IMG/VR virus record: IMGVR_UViG_3300031964_000072 | Span: 1 to 29,392 of that record | Source: a virus | Length of the DNA: 29,392 nt | Reading direction: 5' to 3' (one strand) | Position numbers and translations under genes: made by a program | Notes under the pieces: model-generated | What the model was told of the DNA's origin: nothing | The model's database searches: none | The model's input: the letters and a program-made list of their open reading frames with translations, nothing else | In this document: positions 1-8,019 of the stretch, one piece after another | How the letters are laid out: every line of letters starts with the position of its first letter | How positions within the stretch are numbered: the stretch's first letter is position 1

Positions 1-42
1 GCGCGGGGCCACGCGCGTTTCGAGGGTTTCAGCCAGGCTCAT
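1..42 (-). CDS. Partial unknown gene leaving the left edge (possibly host)
   Basis: Read on the minus strand, an ATG at 42-40 opens 14 codons (MSLAETLETRVAPR) that run off the window. A weak AAGGAA ribosome site lies about ten bases upstream. The DNA here is GC-rich, whereas from about 110 onward it becomes AT-richer and phage-like, so this is probably the start of a host gene flanking the prophage. The fragment is too short to name, and the reading frame could be fortuitous. Confidence 0.3.
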   Translation of the reverse strand, partial: MSLAETLETRVAPR

Positions 43-225
43 CGACGGTCATTCCTTGGGCCGATCGCCAGGGCGCCGGGCGCGCCAAGCGGATCGCATC
101 TACGCTTATGTCGCAATCATAGCACAAAATAATATGCTCATACACGGGTTTCAAATAAAGCCTTCAAAATCAATGCGCTCTGTTTGAATTTCGTAACGCC
201 TTGAACCCTTTCGAAACCCATTTTG

Positions 226-233
226 TATAAATC
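226..233 (+). promoter_or_regulatory. Variant TATAAATC motif before the integrase
   Basis: TATAAATC differs from the TATAAATA motif found elsewhere in this phage only in its last base. The ATG at 238 begins four bases after it, the same spacing as at the leaderless genes downstream. It may be a weak or host-read version of the phage promoter. Confidence 0.35.
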
Positions 234-237
234 CTGT

Positions 238-1560
238 ATGAACGGTTTGGGTAAAATGGCTCACAAACTTTCTAACGCCTTTGTTGGCTCTCTGAAAGCC
301 GATCCTTCCCGCAAGAGCGGTCAGGTTTTCACTGATCCCATGGGAGGCTTACAGATATGGGTGAGCACTAACGGAACCAAGACGTGGCGATTTTCGTACC
401 GGCCGAAAGGTAAGAACCCCGTCACCCTAACCCTTGGTCGCTTCCCTGAAATGGATGCGGAGACGGCTCGGTTTAAGGCTCTCGCCTGTCAGGGCGAGCG
501 TGATGATGGCGACCCGAAGAAGCTGGTGGACACCCGCGCACGGATCAGCACGATAGCTGAAATCCTCTATGCCCATGCCGACGTGCTTGAGGCACGCTCG
601 CCCGCGACAGGCCGGTCGGTTCGCAAACGCTATCAGCGATTAGTCCGCGTCTATGGTGACGCTGAAATCCACGAATTCGGTGAAGCCCTGAAAGCCTACG
701 TGGACTTTCAATATTCCTCCGACAAACAGCAAGGCGCCGCGCGGGGGCTTATCAGCTACGTCTCCGCCGCGTTTACCCGCGCCGAAGACCCGATGAACGG
801 TCTGGTGCTTCCGAGGGATCATGTGAACCCGATCAAGGGGCTGGTCAGCCATATCCCGTGGCTGATGGAAACGAAGGCGGGCACATGGAAGGTGAGCTTT
901 GAGGAGGCTGACCTGACAAAATTAATAGACGCGATCACGCTCGCTCAAGCGCAACCTTCGTTGCATTTACCGGGGTTGTTTGCGCTGGAATTGCTGCTGT
1001 TGACCGGCGCCCGCCCGAACGAAATTTGCTCATTGCGAGACAGCGAGATCACCGTTCGAGGCGGTGTCACGCGGATCATCAAGGATCGCCACAAGACATG
1101 GCGCAAGACGGGTCGCCCTCGTGAGATTTTACTGATGGGAGAGGCTGTAGAGGTGCTTGAGAGGGCGCGGGCATGGCGGGATAAGAGATTTCCGACCGAG
1201 TCCAACGATAGCTGGATTTTCCCCGCCAAGCCTAGCCAACCGAAGAAGCACAAGCTTCGCACTGGCCACATCAACAACCTCTGGAACTATGCGGCGAAGG
1301 TCAGCAAACTGTCGGGCGTGAAGTTCATCCCCTACAATTTACGATCCAGCTATATCAATGTGGCCTTGGACAATCCGCCGCCGGGGATGGATTTCTTCGC
1401 TTGGCTTGAACGGGTAGCTGAGAACGTCGGCCACACGAATGTTCAGACAACCCTTGGTTTCTACCGTAAGCAACGAGACGAAAAACTGATTGAAGCCGCC
1501 AAGCATACGGCAGGCGTGTTCAAATCGTTTCGGACGGTGGCGAACAATCCAGCCACATAG
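238..1560 (+). CDS. int: Tyrosine-recombinase integrase
   Basis: Site-specific recombinase that would integrate and excise the prophage. The N-terminal part (about residues 1-90, with the patterns TWRFSYRP and LTLGRFPEM) resembles the DUF4102-type arm-binding domain of phage/island integrases. The catalytic domain shows the first arginine in LLTGARPNE (about R259), basic residues in the following beta-hairpin (KTWRKTGR), the second arginine in PYNLRSS, GHTNVQTT and the nucleophile in GFYRK. The histidine usual in HxxR is tyrosine here (YNLR). About 440 aa, a normal length. Starts at 223 (TTG) and 256 (ATG) are also possible; 238 is chosen because it sits four bases after TATAAATC. It marks the left end of the prophage; no attachment core could be fixed because the other end is outside the window. 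Confidence 0.92.
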   Translation: MNGLGKMAHKLSNAFVGSLKADPSRKSGQVFTDPMGGLQIWVSTNGTKTWRFSYRPKGKNPVTLTLGRFPEMDAETARFKALACQGERDDGDPKKLVDTRARISTIAEILYAHADVLEARSPATGRSVRKRYQRLVRVYGDAEIHEFGEALKAYVDFQYSSDKQQGAARGLISYVSAAFTRAEDPMNGLVLPRDHVNPIKGLVSHIPWLMETKAGTWKVSFEEADLTKLIDAITLAQAQPSLHLPGLFALELLLLTGARPNEICSLRDSEITVRGGVTRIIKDRHKTWRKTGRPREILLMGEAVEVLERARAWRDKRFPTESNDSWIFPAKPSQPKKHKLRTGHINNLWNYAAKVSKLSGVKFIPYNLRSSYINVALDNPPPGMDFFAWLERVAENVGHTNVQTTLGFYRKQRDEKLIEAAKHTAGVFKSFRTVANNPAT

Positions 1561-1570
1561 GGTCGCTGCA

Positions 1571-1598
1571 TAAATACTCTCATAGATTTTTATGAGGG
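1571..1598 (+). promoter_or_regulatory. TAAATA promoter with SD-sequestering hairpin
   Basis: TAAATA at 1571-1576 (preceded by CA) is followed at once by a hairpin, CTCTCATA (1577-1584) pairing with TATGAGGG (1591-1598) with one G-U, loop GATTTT. The GAGGG in the 3' arm is the only good ribosome site for the TTG start at 1608. A start six bases after the motif would remove most of the 5' arm. Confidence 0.7.
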
Positions 1599-1607
1599 CA
1601 TTTCCAG

Positions 1608-2051
1608 TTGTCTGCTTCCGATTTCACCGTCCTTAACGTCGCCAAGCCGCAGATTTTGAATCTGTCTGAGAAGCTGTCTTCGGATACCTTCGCTATCGCG
1701 CTTGTCAGCCCGACACCTGCATTTTCGGCGACCTACACCGGTTCATCCGGCTCGGCTCGCTACTCGGACATTTCCGCCTCGGAAGTCACCGGGACTGGCT
1801 ATACGGCTGGTGGCGCGAACACCACGGTCACGGTCTCCGGTAACGCCACGGTCACCGTTGGCTGCACCGGCGCAAGCTGGACCACGGCGACCATCACGGC
1901 CTGCTACGCCGTCGTCTACGACCGGACGGACGCTAACCAGCAAATCCTTGGCTACGTAGCTCTGGACCCTGATGGGGGCACTGCAAACGTGTCGTCAACG
2001 GCGGGCACGTTCAGCGTGAGCTTCGCGAGCGGTCTCTTCTCGCTCGCCTGA
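1608..2051 (+). CDS. Phage virion protein, probable tail/fibre-associated
   Basis: A 147-aa Ser/Thr/Ala/Gly-rich, beta-strand-rich protein with no signal peptide or membrane segment. The stretches YSDISASEVTGTGYTAGG and TATITACYAVVYDR look like a family of small phage structural proteins encoded among tail genes. It starts at TTG, with GAGGG nine bases upstream lying inside the hairpin after the TAAATA promoter. It is followed by a clear terminator and then the giant fibre gene. The position argues for a tail or capsid-decoration role; no enzyme motif is present. Confidence 0.7.
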   Translation: MSASDFTVLNVAKPQILNLSEKLSSDTFAIALVSPTPAFSATYTGSSGSARYSDISASEVTGTGYTAGGANTTVTVSGNATVTVGCTGASWTTATITACYAVVYDRTDANQQILGYVALDPDGGTANVSSTAGTFSVSFASGLFSLA

Positions 2052-2078
2052 TGGATAGTCCAAATCTTTGAAGAATAC

Positions 2079-2117
2079 GAGCCGTCAGGGGTGACCTTGG
2101 CGGCTCTTTACTTTTTG
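2079..2117 (+). terminator. Rho-independent terminator
   Basis: GAGCCGTCA (2079-2087) pairs with TGGCGGCTC (2098-2106) with one G-U pair, across a ten-base loop, and is followed by TTTACTTTTT. It ends the 1608-2051 transcript just before the next promoter. Confidence 0.8.
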
Positions 2118-2167
2118 CTCAACCACTCAGTAATTTTGCGAAGCTCATCGTAGCTGGCATCTGCCGA

Positions 2168-2181
2168 TAAATATTGGCGTG
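2168..2181 (+). promoter_or_regulatory. TAAATA promoter giving a leaderless GTG start
   Basis: TAAATA at 2168-2173 is followed after five bases by the GTG start at 2179, with no ribosome site between. The flanks form GCCGAT / ATTGGC around the motif (one G-U, loop AAAT), so a read-through RNA could fold here. Confidence 0.7.
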
Positions 2182-5100
2182 ACTCAGTATTCTTATTTTG
2201 CGAACAGCACCAACTATTGGGTGGATAACGGTGCGACCGCTTCAGGGTCGTTTACCGTCCCTTCTGGTGTCTACTATGTTTTAGTTGAGCAATGGGGTGC
2301 AGGTCAGGGTTCGGCACTCGTGGGGGCGGGTCCTTACAACTACGTTTCTGGTGCTGGCGGCTCCTACGCTGTCACCAACGTCGCTGTCAGCCCCGGCGAC
2401 ACGATCACCTACGTCATCGGTTCACCCGGAACTTCTACTGACGCGCCGGGAACGCTTGCGGTGGGTGGCGATAGCTATGCGGTCCATAGCGGAACAACGG
2501 TTGTTGTAGCTCCGGGCGGCGGTAGCTCTACCACAGCAGTTGGCACAACAACCTACGCCGGTGGTGCTGGTGCAACCAACGGATCGAACTATGTGGGCGG
2601 CGGTGCAGCAGCCAGCCCATTCGGGGCGGGTGGTGCAGGCTCAACCTCTTCGGGCGGTAGCTCACCATCCGCCGGTGCGGGTGGTGGCACGGCCACGGCG
2701 GGCACGAGCAACGAAAATGGGGGTGGCGGCGGCGGCCCAACAAGCGCCGGGGTTACTGGATATAACGGTGGTTCGCCGGGTGGCGCGGGCGGCTACGGCG
2801 GCACTGCGACCACAAGCGCGGCTGGTCAGTTCCGCGCATCATGGGGTGTCACGTCGGCGCCGACGAACTCGGTTGCACCGACGATCAGCCAAAGCACCAA
2901 CCTGCTTACGGCGGGGAATGGCACTTGGGCACAGGCCGCAAGTTTTGCCTATCAATGGGCAAACAGCACCGGAAATATCACCGGGGCAACGTCGTCCACC
3001 TTCACGTTTTTGGCTGATGACAACTACGTTGTCTCGGTCACGGCCACTAATTCGCTTGGGTCGGCTACCGCCAATTCGAGCGCGTTCAACACCAACGCTC
3101 CGACGCTCAGTACCAATGGTTCGATCTCCACGACGATCAAGGCGATTGTCGGGAATGTCCTAACTGGCACTGCGGCAACCTTCACGAACTCAGCTTCGAC
3201 CGGGTTGCAATGGAATCGCAACGGCTCGCCGATCTCCGGTGCCACGTCCACCAGCTACACAATGGTAACCGCCGATGGCGGCTGCACCATCACACTCACA
3301 ACGACCGGAACCAACAACGCCGGTTCGACATCTCAGACCACGGGCAACTACGGCCCGGTTTTCAAGCAATCCGTCATCACGTCCGGTACGACGTGGACGG
3401 TTCCATATGACTGGAACTCTTCCAACAACACCGTTCAAGCTCTCGGATCGGGTGGTTCTGGTTTCCAAAAAGGCGGCGGCGGCGGGGGTGCGTTTGCCCA
3501 AGGCAACAACGTCGTTCTCACTCAGAACGCGGTCATTTTCGTCGCGGTAGCGTCCAGTGCCCCGACCTCCTTCAACAATACCTCGGTTGTCGCTGACTAT
3601 GGCCGCACGGCCAACGCGACATCTGGTGGTGCTGGCGGTTCAACGGCCAACTCAACAGGCAATGTCACCTATGCCGGTGGTGCTGGTGCGCTTGGAACGG
3701 GCGCAACCTCGCCTGAAGGCGCTGGCGGCGGGGGCGGTGCTGCTGGTGTGTTCGGGGCTGGTAAAGCCGGTGGTGCCGCATCGTCTTCCGGCGGCGGTGG
3801 TGGCGGCGGCTCGAACGGTGGTTCTTCGACCGCAGGCACGGCTTCAACATCCACGACGGGCGGTGCGGGTGGCAAATCCACCACGAACACGACAGGCGGT
3901 GCACAGCATACGGCTGGCACGAATGGTTCAGGCGGAGGTGGTGGTCAATCGAACACGACTTCAGCCGACGACAACGGCGGCGCGGGTTCTAACGATACAT
4001 CTATCAACTCGTCCTACGGCTCAGGTTCGGGCGGTGGCGGTGGCGCGGGGTTCAGCACCACTCAGCACGGCGCGGGAGGTAACGGCGGCTCATGGGGCGG
4101 GGGCGGCGGTGGTGCGGGCTACAACACTACACAGAGCTACGGCACGGTTGGCACGGGTGGTTCGCCGTGGATCGTCGTCACCTATCTTCCGGCAGCTTCC
4201 GCCACGAATTTCTCAGCATCGTTAGGTGCAGGATCGGTTGCGATCTCTGGCCAAACTCCGGCCGTGGCTGCGGATGGCAACACCAGCTTGGGTGCGTCTG
4301 CGCTCGCCATCACGGGTCAGCCTGTCACTTTTGAAGGCGATGCTCCGCTAAACCTTGGTGCATCGTCCCTGACGATCACCGGCCAGCCCGTCACATTCTC
4401 TTCGGTAAGCCCCGATTTCTCGGCGGCGCTTGGTGCTGGGTCGCTGGCGATCAGTGGCGAACCGGTCACCTTCACATCCGACGCTTACATGAACTTGGGT
4501 GCATCGTCCCTGACGATCACAGGCCAGCCCGTCACGGTTGGTCTTGGTTTCGGTGCTACACCCAATGCAGGTTTACTTACGATCTCCGGCGCCACGGTCA
4601 CGGCTACGTCTGGCGGAAGCCTCGCGCTAGGTAGTTCTGCCCTCACGATCACAGCAGAGCCGGTGGCAGTGTCCGCCGATGCGGCAACCAGCCTTGGCCA
4701 AGGATCGCTTACAATCACAGGCCACCCGGTCACGGTTTCGGCCGGGGTGTCCGCATCTCTGGGCAACGGCTCTGTAAGCCTCACTGGCGAGGCTGTGGGC
4801 GTGTCTGGCGGCTTTACAGTTTCGCTGGGCGTATCGGCGATCTCTTTCTCGGGTGAGCCTGTAACGGCCTCTGGCGCGGCTCCGCTAAGCCTTGGAGCTG
4901 GTAGCCTCACCATCCACGGCGAAGCGCCTACCTTCACTTCCGATGCCTACGCATCGTTGGGCAACGGTTCGGTCACGATCATTGGTCAGCCGGTCTTCGT
5001 ATCGAACACGACGGTCATAGATTTTTTCGCCTCGCTTGGTGTTGAGGCCATGCACATCGCGGGGAACGCGGTCAGCGTTCTTGCCAATGCAAGTGTGAGC

Positions 5101-5931
5101 CTTGGTGCATCGTCCCTGACCGTGACCGACGAACCGGTTAGCGTCAGCACCGGTGCGACCATATCGCTCGGCAATTCTGCCCTGACGATCATACCTGAGC
5201 CGGTCAGTGTCTCCACCAACGCTTCCACTAGCTTGGGAACGGAATCACTCACCATCACCGGCCTGCCGGTCACAGTCTCCACGGGCGTTTCGGCGAGCGT
5301 CGGTCACTCGGCTGTTTCGATCCTTGGTGAGATCGTTGGAGTGAATGCAAGCGCAAGCACAATGCTTGGCGCTGAAACTTTGGCAATCACGTCTGAGCCT
5401 GCGTCTGTGTCGGGCGGGGTGGCCGTGTCTGTGGGCCAATCGGACATGACGATCCTCGGTCAGATCGTCGGTGCAACCGCTCAAGCGAACGTCTCGCCGG
5501 GGGCGCAAGCCCTTCAGATCACCGGTCAGCCGGGCGATGGGGCCGCAGGATTTGCGGCGGCTGTTGGTTGCACCATCTTCAACATTGTCGGTTGCCCCGT
5601 CTCCGTCTCGGCTGACTGCAACCTTACACCCGTGAATGATGAAATCGGGATCGCGGGATGCCCGGTTCTGGCTTCGGAATCGGTCAGTTTCTTCCTTGGG
5701 GCTGGCTATCTGACGATCATCGGAGGGCGCGTTGATGTGCTCATCACCAAACGCCTCGTTCCATCGCCAGCAGATACGCTCTCGGCCAATAAAGAGACTC
5801 GCACCCTTAATGCGAACTTTGAAACTCGCTCGCTCAACGCGAATATTGAGCCACGAGTTCTCGGAGCTAACAAAGAACCGAACGCATTGAATGCCAATAT
5901 AGAAAGTCGCTCAATTAAGGCCGCCTCATAA
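2179..5931 (+). CDS. Giant repeat tail fibre / adhesin-like virion protein
   Basis: 1250 aa. Residues about 1-220 begin with TVPSGVYYVLVEQWGAG and are very glycine-rich, like phage fibre glycine-rich domains. About 225-390 hold two Ig-like segments (for example TSSTFTFLADDNYVVSVTA). A second glycine-rich domain follows at about 395-670. From residue 681 come 23 copies of a roughly 22-residue beta repeat of type SLGxxSLTITGxPVTVS, and the last 50 residues repeat the pattern ExRxLNAN. No signal peptide. The composition suggests an extended, host-facing or surface-attaching virion fibre. It is the first gene after a terminator and has its own promoter with a leaderless GTG start, so it is probably controlled separately. 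A structural role is confident; receptor binding is inferred. Confidence 0.82.
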   Translation: MTQYSYFANSTNYWVDNGATASGSFTVPSGVYYVLVEQWGAGQGSALVGAGPYNYVSGAGGSYAVTNVAVSPGDTITYVIGSPGTSTDAPGTLAVGGDSYAVHSGTTVVVAPGGGSSTTAVGTTTYAGGAGATNGSNYVGGGAAASPFGAGGAGSTSSGGSSPSAGAGGGTATAGTSNENGGGGGGPTSAGVTGYNGGSPGGAGGYGGTATTSAAGQFRASWGVTSAPTNSVAPTISQSTNLLTAGNGTWAQAASFAYQWANSTGNITGATSSTFTFLADDNYVVSVTATNSLGSATANSSAFNTNAPTLSTNGSISTTIKAIVGNVLTGTAATFTNSASTGLQWNRNGSPISGATSTSYTMVTADGGCTITLTTTGTNNAGSTSQTTGNYGPVFKQSVITSGTTWTVPYDWNSSNNTVQALGSGGSGFQKGGGGGGAFAQGNNVVLTQNAVIFVAVASSAPTSFNNTSVVADYGRTANATSGGAGGSTANSTGNVTYAGGAGALGTGATSPEGAGGGGGAAGVFGAGKAGGAASSSGGGGGGGSNGGSSTAGTASTSTTGGAGGKSTTNTTGGAQHTAGTNGSGGGGGQSNTTSADDNGGAGSNDTSINSSYGSGSGGGGGAGFSTTQHGAGGNGGSWGGGGGGAGYNTTQSYGTVGTGGSPWIVVTYLPAASATNFSASLGAGSVAISGQTPAVAADGNTSLGASALAITGQPVTFEGDAPLNLGASSLTITGQPVTFSSVSPDFSAALGAGSLAISGEPVTFTSDAYMNLGASSLTITGQPVTVGLGFGATPNAGLLTISGATVTATSGGSLALGSSALTITAEPVAVSADAATSLGQGSLTITGHPVTVSAGVSASLGNGSVSLTGEAVGVSGGFTVSLGVSAISFSGEPVTASGAAPLSLGAGSLTIHGEAPTFTSDAYASLGNGSVTIIGQPVFVSNTTVIDFFASLGVEAMHIAGNAVSVLANASVSLGASSLTVTDEPVSVSTGATISLGNSALTIIPEPVSVSTNASTSLGTESLTITGLPVTVSTGVSASVGHSAVSILGEIVGVNASASTMLGAETLAITSEPASVSGGVAVSVGQSDMTILGQIVGATAQANVSPGAQALQITGQPGDGAAGFAAAVGCTIFNIVGCPVSVSADCNLTPVNDEIGIAGCPVLASESVSFFLGAGYLTIIGGRVDVLITKRLVPSPADTLSANKETRTLNANFETRSLNANIEPRVLGANKEPNALNANIESRSIKAAS
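4219..5757 (+). repeat. 23 tandem 66-bp repeats encoding 22-residue beta units
   Basis: The repeats encode residues 681 to about 1193 of the fibre gene. Units start SLG, NLG or ALG and contain ITG/ISG and EPV/QPV. Two units are longer by 3-4 residues (GQPVTFSSVSPDFSA and the one ending NTTVIDFFA). Most have diverged at DNA level, but GGTGCATCGTCCCTGACGAT is shared by units near 4360 and 4498, suggesting recent duplication or conversion. The last three units are the most degenerate and carry cysteines. Confidence 0.85.
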
Positions 5932-5943
5932 GGCTCCCTGCGA

Positions 5944-5949
5944 TAAATA
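5944..5949 (+). promoter_or_regulatory. TAAATA promoter
   Basis: GATAAATAT precedes a 26-base leader to the GTG at 5976. The leader carries CAGG six bases before the start and lacks a strong hairpin. It contains TCCTCC, which could weakly mask the ribosome site in longer RNAs. Confidence 0.6.
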
Positions 5950-5975
5950 TTCTATCCTCCTAACTCAGGCGCGCC

Positions 5976-6326
5976 GTGGCTAACACAGTTCAAACATTTC
6001 TTCCCACCCTACCAACGGATCGCACGACGCGTTCGGTTAATTACGCAGGAAAATTGCTTCAAGTGGGGGACACCATCGCCAACGGAACGCAGGCTGTCGC
6101 ACAATATCTTGCCGATAGCTCTGTGCCTCCCAACCTTACCGCCAGCACCGACCTAACATTGGTTGGTGATGTTGAGATCGGTTCAAACGGAACCTCTGTA
6201 AATTGGGAGTTCACTGGTGGTATTTCGGGAAACACCTATTATTGGGGCGTAAGCTTCAACACGGTTGTCAGTGCGGAATCCTTCACGCGTTACTACATCC
6301 AACCCGTCACTGCGGCGCCGCTCTAA
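5976..6326 (+). CDS. Small phage structural protein
   Basis: A 116-aa, mainly beta protein (MANTVQTFLPTLPTDRT at the N-terminus, GNTYYWGVSFNTVVSAESF near the C-terminus) with no signal peptide or membrane segment. It lies between the fibre gene and a coiled-coil membrane protein, and its stop codon overlaps the next ATG (TAATG), so the two are coupled. The family was not recognised with certainty. The position and Thr/Asn-rich beta character suggest a small tail or fibre accessory protein. Confidence 0.65.
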   Translation: MANTVQTFLPTLPTDRTTRSVNYAGKLLQVGDTIANGTQAVAQYLADSSVPPNLTASTDLTLVGDVEIGSNGTSVNWEFTGGISGNTYYWGVSFNTVVSAESFTRYYIQPVTAAPL

Positions 6327-6796
6327 TGGACGAGAACGCAAACGCCACAAGCTCTAGCACTTCGACCACGACCACGACGACCGCAACCACGGGGATCAGT
6401 CAGGATCAGTTGAGCATTGCATTGCTGTCACAAAAATTCGACATGCATAACGACTCTGTGCTGAAACAGCTTGGAAGCATCAAAGACATACTTCTCGTTG
6501 AAGTCGCGAACGTCAAATTACAGGCCACCACTGATCGGGATAATACCAATATCCGCTTCACCGTCGTGGACGGGCAGATAAAGGACTTGAAGGAAAAGGA
6601 TATCAAGAACCTTCGGGACAACCTCGATAACATCAAGGATGATGTCGGTGACCTGAAAGAAGCCGCCGCCGCCGATGGTGCTGAGAAAACTCTTCAGTCA
6701 CGCATCCACGACGGTCTTCTGATTGTGTTCGCCGCTATTGTCGGGTCATTAGCAACGGTCTTTGGACCCGGCATTTTGAAGCTATTCCACTTTTAA
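6326..6796 (+). CDS. Coiled-coil protein with C-terminal membrane anchor
   Basis: A 156-aa protein starting at the ATG that overlaps the upstream stop (TAATG). Residues about 6-25 are a Ser/Thr run. Residues 30-130 are helical with a charged coiled-coil pattern (IKDLKEKDIKNLRDNLDN). Residues about 135-153 form one hydrophobic segment (LLIVFAAIVGSLATVF) near the C-terminus. The layout matches membrane-tethered phage accessory proteins of the XhlA kind, which assist lysis, but a tail or membrane-anchor role is equally possible. It is the last gene of the left (+) cluster; its stop shares bases with the convergent MucR-like gene. Confidence 0.7.
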   Translation: MDENANATSSSTSTTTTTTATTGISQDQLSIALLSQKFDMHNDSVLKQLGSIKDILLVEVANVKLQATTDRDNTNIRFTVVDGQIKDLKEKDIKNLRDNLDNIKDDVGDLKEAAAADGAEKTLQSRIHDGLLIVFAAIVGSLATVFGPGILKLFHF

Positions 6797-7245
6797 GCTT
6801 CGGCTTCGACCACCTTCGCCTTGCGTGGGGCCTTAGCCTTCACCGCCGGTTTCGCGGCTTTGCGACCACCCACGCCAAGCCCCATGCTTACCGCCAATGC
6901 GGATCGGCTGGCTGAATATGAACTGCAAACCATGGGATAGGAGTCCGGCAGACCCCACTTGGCGCGGTATTCTTCCGGCGAGAGACCATATTTTGATCGC
7001 AGATGACGCTTCAGCGATTTGAACTTCCGACCATCCTCAAGGCAGATGAGGTAATCGGGCTGAAGTGATTTTTTGATGCTGACGGCGGGGACGAGTTCCG
7101 CCGGTTCAGGTTGAGGCGCCGTGGCCGTGCCCGACAACGCGCCATGAACACTGCGGATCAGCGACGGCACTTCAGCCGCGCTGACGTGATTATGCTGAAG
7201 GTAGGCGGAAACGATGTCCGCCGTCATTTCGATGATTTCGCTCAC
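6793..7245 (-). CDS. Ros/MucR-family transcriptional regulator
   Basis: 150 aa. The core at residues 65-120 carries the family signature: CLEDGRKFKSLKRHL, then SPEEYRAKWGLP and YPMV, then a conserved SALAVSMGLG. Ros/MucR proteins are alphaproteobacterial zinc-finger-like regulators that bind AT-rich DNA and often silence genes. The first ligand pair is C68 and D71, as in many MucR proteins, and His81 is present. The C-terminus is a basic Ala/Lys/Pro tail. The start is GTG. It probably regulates phage or host genes; its targets here are unknown, but the AT-rich promoters of this phage are plausible. Confidence 0.88.
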   Translation of the reverse strand: MSEIIEMTADIVSAYLQHNHVSAAEVPSLIRSVHGALSGTATAPQPEPAELVPAVSIKKSLQPDYLICLEDGRKFKSLKRHLRSKYGLSPEEYRAKWGLPDSYPMVCSSYSASRSALAVSMGLGVGGRKAAKPAVKAKAPRKAKVVEAEA

Positions 7246-7332
7246 TTAAATTTCTCTCGCCTGTGGAGCGATCAGGGTAGGCCGCGCGGCACAGCTTTAC
7301 ACCATGAACCAACCGTGAACATTAATGCCCGT

Positions 7333-7647
7333 ATGATCCCCCGTTGGAGCCAAAACGTCAGCTACATGCTCGCCCATCAGATCAAGGATGGTGGCGAGGC
7401 GTGGCTGAACTGCACCCGATGCAAGGTCAGCCGTCCAGTCGATCTGGCGGCCTTGGTTCTGAAGATGAACCCGCTTTACAGCTTGTGGGAGCGGCGGCCA
7501 ATCTGCCCGACATGCGGCGGCCAGATGTTCGTCAACGCGCATTGGGCCAAGGGTGCGTTTGTCGTCCCACTCATCAGTCAGGATAGCAGCGAGCTTCACG
7601 CCGCATGGCATCGTGAGCAACGAAGGCTCGCGGGTTGGAAGACGTAG
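7333..7647 (+). CDS. Small zinc-ribbon protein
   Basis: 104 aa with two Cys-x2-Cys pairs, CTRC near residue 28 and CPTC near residue 60, joined by a helical segment (DLAALVLKMNPLYSLWERR). This is the layout of a family of small zinc-ribbon proteins found in alphaproteobacteria and their phages; function unknown. The start could also be GTG at 7315. The gene diverges from the MucR-like gene, and its last 74 bases overlap the end of a minus-strand gene. A minus-strand frame across the same DNA lacks these cysteine motifs and was rejected. Confidence 0.6.
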   Translation: MIPRWSQNVSYMLAHQIKDGGEAWLNCTRCKVSRPVDLAALVLKMNPLYSLWERRPICPTCGGQMFVNAHWAKGAFVVPLISQDSSELHAAWHREQRRLAGWKT

Positions 7648-7783
7648 ACGCTTCCGCATACCCATCAGCCACACGATCCAACGCCCTGACCATCTCGTCA
7701 GCCGACACACCGGCCCAATCCCATTCGGCCATGATGGCGATTTGGTTCAGATGGCCGTCGCGGATTTGGGTGTCTGTGATCAT
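7574..7783 (-). CDS. Small unknown protein, end of a coupled operon
   Basis: 69 aa, helical and acidic in the first 50 residues (VSADEMVRALDRVADGYAEA) and more basic at the C-terminus. Its ATG overlaps the preceding stop (ATGA), which supports translation as the last gene of the 8695-7574 operon. The last 74 bases overlap the convergent zinc-ribbon gene. No motif was recognised. Confidence 0.5.
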   Translation of the reverse strand: MITDTQIRDGHLNQIAIMAEWDWAGVSADEMVRALDRVADGYAEASTSSNPRAFVAHDAMRREARCYPD

Positions 7784-8019
7784 CCGCCTGCGGCCTTCTG
7801 TGCTTTTAGGATCAATTCCAACGCGAAATTTTCGGACTTAAGCGTCTGAATGGCCTTGGTCTGAAGGTCTTTCACCACTTCAAGCCGTGCCATTTCGGCT
7901 GCGGTTTCATCCATGAAACGCTGAACGCGGGCGTTATGCTCGGTCATGTCCCTGATCCAACCGGCGCGTTGCCGCTTTGGAACCTTAGCCGCTAAGGCGA
8001 TGATCTCTTGTTCGGTCAT
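7780..8019 (-). CDS. Small helical protein
   Basis: 79 aa, almost entirely helical and charged, with a coiled-coil-like middle (ETAAEMARLEVVKDLQTK). Start and stop each overlap the neighbours by four bases (ATGA), so it is translationally coupled in a four-gene operon. It resembles the 55-aa gene just upstream in composition (MTEQE versus MTDEE start, Arg/Glu/Ala-rich helix), so the pair may be related. Function unknown. Confidence 0.6.
   Translation of the reverse strand: MTEQEIIALAAKVPKRQRAGWIRDMTEHNARVQRFMDETAAEMARLEVVKDLQTKAIQTLKSENFALELILKAQKAAGG

Noticed and set aside
42-222. Attachment-site core at the left end
   Set aside because: GGGTTTC/GAAACCC repeats are visible, but without the right prophage end no core duplication can be shown.
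2179-4200. Alternative frames inside the glycine-rich fibre region (for example 2540-3163 and 3557-4225)
   Set aside because: Arg/Ala/Pro-rich shadows of a GC-rich glycine-coding frame with no own start signals.
4219-5757. Regular DNA repeats that could suggest a CRISPR array
   Set aside because: Period of 66 bases in frame, diverged units and no constant repeat with unique spacers; they encode the protein repeats of the fibre.
7297-7710. Minus-strand frame of 137 codons
   Set aside because: It crosses the plus-strand zinc-ribbon gene, which has paired cysteines, and out of frame crosses the coupled 69-aa minus-strand gene.
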